The translations under genes and the position numbers were made by a program. Shown here piece after piece: positions 57,029-64,000 of a stretch of 64,000 nt of DNA; position 1 is the first letter of the stretch, and each line of letters begins with the position of its first letter. Source of the stretch: Austropuccinia psidii (taxonomy: Eukaryota > Basidiomycota > Pucciniomycetes > Pucciniales > Sphaerophragmiaceae); contig JALGQZ010000018.1 of NCBI GenBank assembly GCA_023105745.1, positions 11,421,338-11,485,337 on the forward strand. Direction: 5' to 3'. Under the pieces are notes generated by a model. That model ran no database searches and was not told the origin of the DNA. It worked only from the letters and a program-made list of their open reading frames with translations.

Positions 57029-60000
57029 TCCCATCTTATGTCTGAACAATATCTTGGACTTTGTTTTCTTCACTTAATAAGCTAACAAAAAACAATATAA
57101 TATATATGTATATGTATATGTACATGTATATGTATATGTACATGTACATGTATAATATTTCAGATTCTACAATATTGATTATTAGATGTTGATATCATTA
57201 TTAACATTTTTGGTGGTATAAATAATCTTGATTTAATTGAACAACTTAGATAAACTGATGATTTCAAGGGTCAAAATGAATACTTTTGATAATTTATCTT
57301 GGAAATTCAATTTCTTTATTTCAATTGAGTAAATTGAAGTCCTCTCATTAATATTTAACATTATGCATATTTTTTTGAATTTTCTTTAATAACCATATAC
57401 TCTTTAAAGGTATTCTTTTATCTTAATATAATATATTTGGTTTTGTATTTTTCTTTTATTTATTGATATTTTTAAGAAATATAGGAAACAATTTGCCTAT
57501 CAATTACAATTATGTGATTATTTTATCTTCAGCTTTATTCTTATCATAATTTCTCAATGCATATTCATAAATTCAATAATTATTCTAAAATTTATATCTT
57601 TTTTAAATTCTCTTAATTCCAAATGTAGAAAGAATATTGGGATCTAACTTTACCAGCTTCAATTCAAACCCTTTATCATAACGGAGATATAATACCAAAC
57701 TGAAAGGAATTAGATAATTAATTCAGAAAATATCAGCTAAGGTAAAATAATTTAGTCAAAATTAACTTCCTTTTTCTAATTTCAATAGCAAGAAAATGAG
57801 TAGATCTAAAATGAGCTTTAAAATTTGAGCTTTTAACTTTTTAGAAACAAAATAATTCTCCTGTTGCAAACAAATATTTGAAATATGGTTCTTGAAAAAT
57901 GAAAGATTGAAATATTTTCAAATAATCTTGGAATTATTTTTCAGCCCCATTGGAGCCCAATTAAATTAGAAAGAGGTTATTCTAATTTATCTGCCACTCA
58001 ATTCACCTTTCTCTTTACCATTAGGCCAAAGAGATAGAGGGAGATAGGGGGTTAAATTTCTCTATAAAGGCACATGTTTCAGTTTTTCTTCCATTTTTCT
58101 CAAGCCTTATTTAAATAATAATTATTAAGCACATTCTCTGTTTGATATTAATCCCTTTTCCCCAGTAAAGTCTTTCCACAGTTTTCCACAATAATTTAAC
58201 AAATTAGTTTGACATTATTTGAGGATTTTTCATTCTCAGTTATCCAGTGTAGTGTAGATTTTTGGTTTTTTTGGGTTATATTATATGTGAAAGGGCTATC
58301 TAATTATTGCTGGATTTTATTTTTATAGTTATTATTTCTTTCAAATATACATAGGAGAGTTAGTTTTCTTCAAATTCAATATATTCTATTTTACTTATAA
58401 GGTATAAACTTAGTGGTGGGGTGTAAATTATTTTTTGGAAGTTATTTTTTGTAGTTATTTTAAGTATCTTCTGCTCAATGGGCTTCATTGATTCTTTTGG
58501 ATACTTTCCCTGAATATTCTGGGTAATAAATGGTGTTTCTTATAAAAGCATAAGTAACCCAAGATATATTAGTATTTGAAAGAACTACTTCATCATGTAC
58601 CTTCACCTGATAGATATTTTTACAACAACATTAAATTCAATCAATTCATTCTTAATTCATTCTCTGTGGCATGAATTTACCAACTATATTTTTCATGTGC
58701 TTCTTGATTAAAATATAAAATTTAAGCAAATTTTCACTTTAAAGTGAGCTATAGAGTTCCTATTGTAGCTTATCCCAAATAAGAAGCCCTGAATTTCCAG
58801 AGATCTCTTATATGATAAATATTATTTAAAAAAATATTTTTGCCTTCTAGCGGTTTTTGTAGGAGTGTTTTGGCTATTTTGTCTTTTCTCCTCTTCAGAA
58901 TGTTCATTCAAATCATTTATGATACACATAATAGGTTAAATAGAAGAAAGGAAAGCTTCAAAAATCTCAATTGAGGACTGATATATATTTACCACAGGTT
59001 TGAAGGAAATAATGAGAATATTTGGGTAAAGATTTATTCAAACTGATATTTTGAGGGGGGGAAATAGAGCCTTTTTAGCTAGCTATATATAAGATTGCTC
59101 TTTCTTTTTAGGATCATTAATTTACATGCTCAAAAAGATATTAAATATCCATTAAATGGCATGTAAAATATTTTTATTCATTGTTCAATATAATATAATT
59201 TTTAATAAGTCATCCTGATACAAAAAAGGGCCTCAGCTTCCCAATCTTTAATGGAAACAAATTCATCAGACTCAATCTACAGTGCTATACTCCCAGAGAA
59301 AATGGAGTTTTCATTTGAGTGGGTCTTGGAGTCTATATTAACCATGAGTAAGCTGGCTACACTTTCCAGCAGGTTTTGAATTTGGAAAGCAGCTTGGACT
59401 GAGAAAATTATAAGCTTGAACTCATACTTAGAAATATGTTGAATCCAGAATCTCAAGATGTTTTGGGAGTAAAACATTGTCCAAGACACTGGAACATTAC
59501 AAAGCTATAAGCTTTTATCATTTTTCTCTGTGTATTAATTAAATATAACCTATTTTATTTTTCTGTAGTAAAGTGTTGAAATTAACAAATAATTCCCATT
59601 AAAATTATCATTCCATCCTTTTCTTATTTTTTTTTTAAAAAAATCACATATGTAGCTTATTTTGAACATTTATTCTCCTCTTTGGAAGTCCATGATAGCA
59701 ATAACAATATTTGAAAGTAAATAAAAGTCACAATTAATTCCATAATTCTCTAATTTTTATGATATATTGAATATTCAAAATATCCAGCTTGTAAAAAAGA
59801 CTCACAGACTGTTTTTGAGTCAATCCCTTGTCTCTATCAATATAATGTTTGGCCATGTTCTCTTTGGAAAAAAATATTCTCAAAGATTTGGAATAACCTT
59901 GAACTTTTCTAAAAGAACTTCATTTTTAAATTAAATCATAGAAACGGGGGTATCCCTTAGTTCCTTTTGATACCATTATTTTTCATTTTTTTATTATTAA

Positions 60001-60091
60001 AGTTTTTTATGAAAAACATGGTAGTAATAAATTGCAGTCTCCAAATTTACAGAATCTAGCTTTCTTACTTTCTTATTATAATCATTCTCTC
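57029..60091. other. AT-rich DNA, no gene seen
   Basis: Only short frames occur. A small microsatellite of alternating TATATG and TACATG units lies at 57099-57155. A 70-codon minus-strand frame (59277-59489) has no recognisable domain. Confidence 0.5.
57099..57155. repeat. TATATG/TACATG microsatellite
   Basis: About nine hexamer units alternate between TATATG and TACATG. Both are close to palindromic, so the tract can fold back on itself. Confidence 0.8.
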
Positions 60092-60918
60092 TGTAAGATC
60101 TTTTTATGAAACTCTTGATAATATTACTATTAATCAAGAGTAATATGAACTTTTTTATGAGATATAATGAAGAACTTCATTATAAGCCAAAATAATTGAT
60201 AAATTTCTTAATTATTTATTTTACTTGTTATATTCTACTGGGAATTATAATAGTAAGCATTAACTGTTTACCATAATCAATTACAAGAATTCTTAATAAT
60301 AAAACTGCTTATCAAAATAATACAGTTATTTTAATTAGTAATCATCTTTTTCAAGAATAATTATAATAATATTGCTATTTATAATAGTATTATTGTTTCA
60401 TTTAATGCTTTTCTGTTTAATCTCAAAAGATAAAGATACTTAAGAATGGTTTAAATTAATACTAACTTGTTGGTATTAATTATAATGCTGAATAATAATA
60501 TTATCTCTGGAAAAATCAGTAATAGTAGGCTTCTTCTAAGTCTACAAAAGCTCACAAAGGCATTCCATGGAGCAAACTAAAGCCCATGGAGTTAGAAACA
60601 AGTAACCTCAATTGGTTTAAATATTTCATCACTTTTAGCCATGTAATATTATCATAATTACTTAATTAAGTCATTTTACATGACTACCAACCTATTTATG
60701 GTTACAACATAAAGGAGTAGGAACTTTAAATTCTCTTTTATTTCAAAAAAAACATTTTTTTCTCAAATTTATGAATTTTATTGAAAATTTCATCACAGGT
60801 TGTATTTTCTGTGAGCTGAGAAGATTCAGTATTTTATGTGAACAGATCCAAAGTGGACTGTAAGTAAAAACTTTGATTTGAATTATGAATTCATATTTAT
60901 TTATTTTTTGAGTGTATC
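60092..60918 (-). repeat. Truncated B-type LTR, interrupted by element D
   Basis: It starts TGTAAGATC and, in reverse complement, follows the LTR of element B in order: the TTAATAGTAATATTAT end, the GCTCCATGG and CTCACAG segment (about 60548-60580), the GGTTGGTAGTCA segment, and the CACTGAATCTTC segment (about 60815). It is well diverged. It stops abruptly at 60918, where the LTR of element D begins, so the missing half should lie beyond D. Confidence 0.7.
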
Positions 60919-63109
60919 TGTAAGGTTTGTCTATGAAACTCTTGATAATAGTAGCAAAATCAAGAGTACTATGACTTTCCTGAGTAGAAATATATAATAT
61001 AATAAAATATTATAACCACAAATTTAAATATAACTATTAAAAATAATTATATAACAAAAGGTATTTAATTATTCTTATAAAAAAATATAATAATAAAAAA
61101 ATAATAATTATTATAATAAATTATAATTATTCTATTATTGTTATAGTCACTGACAGCTATAACAATAAGAAGTGTAAAGCTCTTAATGAGAAAATTACAC
61201 GTGGAAATATGAATATTAACCACTTATAAATAATATAAATATTATTTATAAAGGAATTATAACACACACTTTGCAGAAATAATTCTTATAGAATAAAAAT
61301 TCTATATAAAAAGACTAGTACTAGATAAAAAAGATATAGAACTTTAGAGAAAACTTACTTATAATATTTATTTAATACAACAAGTCAAACAACAACAGTT
61401 ATTATATTAAATAATGATTATAAGTTAAAAACACGCATAAAATCAATAATTTTAAAGATAAAACAACTTTTTATAATAAAAATTAAGATTAAAGAGTTTT
61501 TAAGAGGAATTTGTGGATTTTAAAAGATATTTAAGATGATAATTTTATAATATAAAATATATTATTGATGATTACAACAATGATCTGAATTCTTTGATTT
61601 CAATTCTTTAATTTACAAATTAATAAAGAATAAAATAACTTAAGAATTACTTTAATAATAAGATTTTATAAATAATAAAACTTTACCTCTTTAAATTTCT
61701 AATATGATTGGATTGATGAATAATAATGGACAAAAACAGTGATGAAAAGACTCTTTTTATGTCTTCAGAGCAGCTCTCATGATTAATAATGAATATAGAG
61801 GGCGTGCTCAGGTCAAAACTTAAAAACCATACCTAAAAACAAAGTTCTTAACTTAAGGTAACTTGTTTTTAATTCCAATTTAAAGTTACCAGTGTTATTC
61901 TTAACTCCATGTAACTTTAATCCTCATTTAAACTAATTATTTTTAAGTTTTCAATATAAATAAACTTATTTATATGAAATTTCATCACATGAACAACTTA
62001 AAAATAGAGTTTCAGGCAGAAATCTCTTAAGCTCAATTTTTAATTAATTTTTAAAGAAATCATAATTTTCTTTGAGCTTAATTAAAAGAGTAAATTTCCA
62101 GGCTAATTACCCAAGAGATTTATCTATAAAAGATACTTAAAATTTAATTTTTATGTATATAATATTAAAGTGTATGCTGTGTGAAAATTTCAAGCAAATC
62201 CATTAAGAATTGGATTTTTAATGAATTTTTGAAGTTATTGCTAATTTTCCACTTAAAATAGCAATACAGACCAAACCTTAGCTTTTGATAAGGTTTTAAT
62301 GCTTTTAACTTTAAAGCTTTAAGCTTATTTAAGGTTTTTAAGCTTGATTAAGCTTTGACTGTTCTTAAAACCTTGATTTCAAGCCTGCATATTGGGATTT
62401 ACCCTTTTGCAGCTTGAAATTCCTGTCCAAATTGGGATAAAACCAGTTTAAACCTTAAGGTTGGATCAAAGTCTAATCTTAAAGTTTAAATAAGATTTAA
62501 AATCCTCCAATACAGGTGGACAACCTTAATTGAATCATTGCAGATCCAAAAAGTTGGGTACCCCAGCTCTATTTGGTCTTTTTCCTTTGTCCCACCTTTT
62601 TGCGTGGATTTTGCCCTTTTATTTATTTAAAGCCATACTATGGCCTTAAACCCTTTTAAATTGAGCTCATGCAGGATTTACATTCTGTATGGCAAATCCT
62701 TAGCCAATTCAGTAAATATACACCACACCTCAATTTTGACTAAAATTTTGGTAAGTTTGCATTAACCTTATGCAACTTTAAATTTAAGCTTATTTAAGCT
62801 TAAATTTAACAATTTTAAAAAAATGTTAAAAAAGCTACATTAGTTCTGTGAGATTCTTACATCTTCTAATAACACAAGAAATAAGTGTTTTTGGGTATAA
62901 CACCTTATGGATGTACCCTAGGTCATTTTTGGTGTAGAATCCAAAAATGACATAATATTTATAACTTTGTTTATCCAAAAGAAGTTATACTTATTTTTTG
63001 TTATTTTTTATTTTAATTTCAACTAAAAAGTCTGTACAAGACAAAATTAACTGTTTATAAAATCATTTGTGGCCCTATGGGTATGTTATACATACCTCAC
63101 AGGCTCACA
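60919..63109 (-). repeat. 3' LTR of element D
   Basis: This 2191 bp LTR starts TGTAAGG on the plus strand and ends GGCTCACA. It is identified by its ends, by the polypurine tract and integrase that follow on the minus strand, and by its similarity to the decayed copy at 47566. The target duplication would be GTATC (60914-60918), but the partner lies outside the window. Confidence 0.82.
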
Positions 63110-63121
63110 TTCCCTACCACC
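63110..63121 (-). promoter_or_regulatory. Polypurine tract of element D
   Basis: TTCCCTACCACC on the plus strand reads GGTGGTAGGGAA on the minus strand, the same string as in element C, directly before the 3' LTR. Confidence 0.8.
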
Positions 63122-63243
63122 AAAAAAATTGTACCACAATTTTTCTTTTGTAGTTTACCCCCAAGTTATTTGGGGGGGTATAATTCACTGTCCAACCTCT
63201 CTACTTATACTTTTAAGTATGTAAAGCACACAATTCAAACGTT

Positions 63244-64000
63244 TTATTGAGCAATTGGTCTTCTCTCATGTCTGAATCTTCTGAGTAACTTTTGGGAATC
63301 AGTTATTCTGCTTTCTACAATCCATTCATCTTCATGTTGTGGATTTTTATACCTGACTAAGTATTCTCTTTCATTTTTTCCCCTAAGTCTTCTTTCTTTC
63401 AAGACTTTTAGTACCTTTTTCTCCTCACTTAGATCTAGTGGGGGTACTTCTAAGGGTGTTTCATTTCTTAAAGGAAATAATTCCTTATCACTTGAAGTGT
63501 AATGCTTTACTAGACTGACAGGGAATGTTGGATGTTTATTTTCCAGTTCTACTGACAGTTCTACTTGTACTGCATTTGTCCCATGAAGGGCTTTAATAAT
63601 AAATGGTCCTGCAAAGGAATCTTTCAATTTCTTTGGACCTTTAATATTATTAAGATTCAAGGTTGAAACTAGTATTAAGTCCCCTACTTTGAATTCTGGG
63701 GTTTTATGACTTTTATCCTATTTCTGCTTAGCATATTCAAAGGCATCATTCATGCTTTGATTTGCATGATGTCTCACTTTATCAAGAAATAGCTTAAATC
63801 TTGAAGAAGTTGGAGGAATGTCAACCAGATCTTTCTTCAAAGTATCAATTGGAAGTTTGGGGTTCCATCCTTTTTCCAACATTGCAGGGGTATTGCCTGT
63901 TGAAACATGGATGGAGGTCCTGTAGGCTAATTCCAATGCTGGTATAAGAGTGCACTAATCATGGGTAAAGCCATCAGAATCTTTAAACTCCAGGCCATAA
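63244..64000 (-). pseudogene. Integrase C-terminal part of Gypsy element D (partial, broken)
   Basis: This is the end of a Gypsy integrase close to those of B and C, running off the right edge. It shows AYRTSIHVSTGNTPAMLEKGWNPKLP, then LNLNNIKGPKKLKDSFAGPF, and a chromodomain-like tail (REYLVRYKNPQHEDEWIVE). The stop at 63244 is the natural end. Two in-frame TAG codons (63718-63720 and 63955-63957) stand where B and C have TGG tryptophan codons. Both are G to A changes, and both lie in one frame with no shift. Confidence 0.9.

Overview
This window looks like a repeat-dominated, AT-rich stretch of a eukaryotic, most likely fungal, genome. It contains no convincing single-copy host gene. The evidence for a fungus is the set of LTR retrotransposons: chromodomain-bearing Ty3/Gypsy elements, a Ty1/Copia element, and introns of about 65 nt bounded by GT and AG. 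The gag-pol families and the antisense accessory protein resemble proteins I associate with rust fungi (Pucciniales), in particular the TE-rich genome of Austropuccinia psidii. That assignment is from memory and was not checked by a search.

Layout from left to right. Positions 1-2241: AT-rich DNA that starts with an array of degenerate hairpin-like repeats. Positions 2247-14395: Gypsy element A, a decayed chromovirus with 0.72 kb LTRs and TSD TCAGT. A complete solo LTR of another family (6417-8441, TSD ATATT) sits inside its reverse-transcriptase active-site codons, and an antisense intron-containing gene lies between its integrase and 3' LTR. Positions 14396-25131: AT-rich DNA with no supported gene, containing a TIR-bearing non-autonomous DNA transposon at 19524-20254. 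Positions 25137-35402: Gypsy element B, with 1.92 kb LTRs and TSD CTATC. Positions 36262-46955: Gypsy element C, with 2.03 kb LTRs and TSD GCTTT; it is the youngest and most intact Gypsy copy. Positions 47566 to about 49330: a decayed LTR. Positions 49427-50031: a second copy of the TIR element, in opposite orientation. Positions 51505-57023: Copia element E on the minus strand, with 674 bp LTRs and TSD CACAC, nearly intact. Positions 57024-60091: unannotated AT-rich DNA. Positions 60092-60918: a B-type LTR fragment broken by Gypsy element D on the minus strand, whose 3' LTR (60919-63109) and integrase end run off the right edge.

How the parts work together. Elements A to E each encode, or once encoded, the usual Gag, protease, reverse transcriptase, RNase H and integrase of a self-copying element. 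All are interrupted: A heavily, B by one frameshift and one stop, C by one stop and one frameshift, E by two TGA stops, and the visible part of D by two TAG stops. Several stops look like C-to-T or G-to-A changes. The most unusual feature is shared by B and C. Both have a short leader exon, an intron in the same phase, and a second reading frame that overlaps the N-terminal part of the long Gag-Pol frame and is conserved between the two families. Together with the antisense gene in A, this is the best candidate for something under-described.
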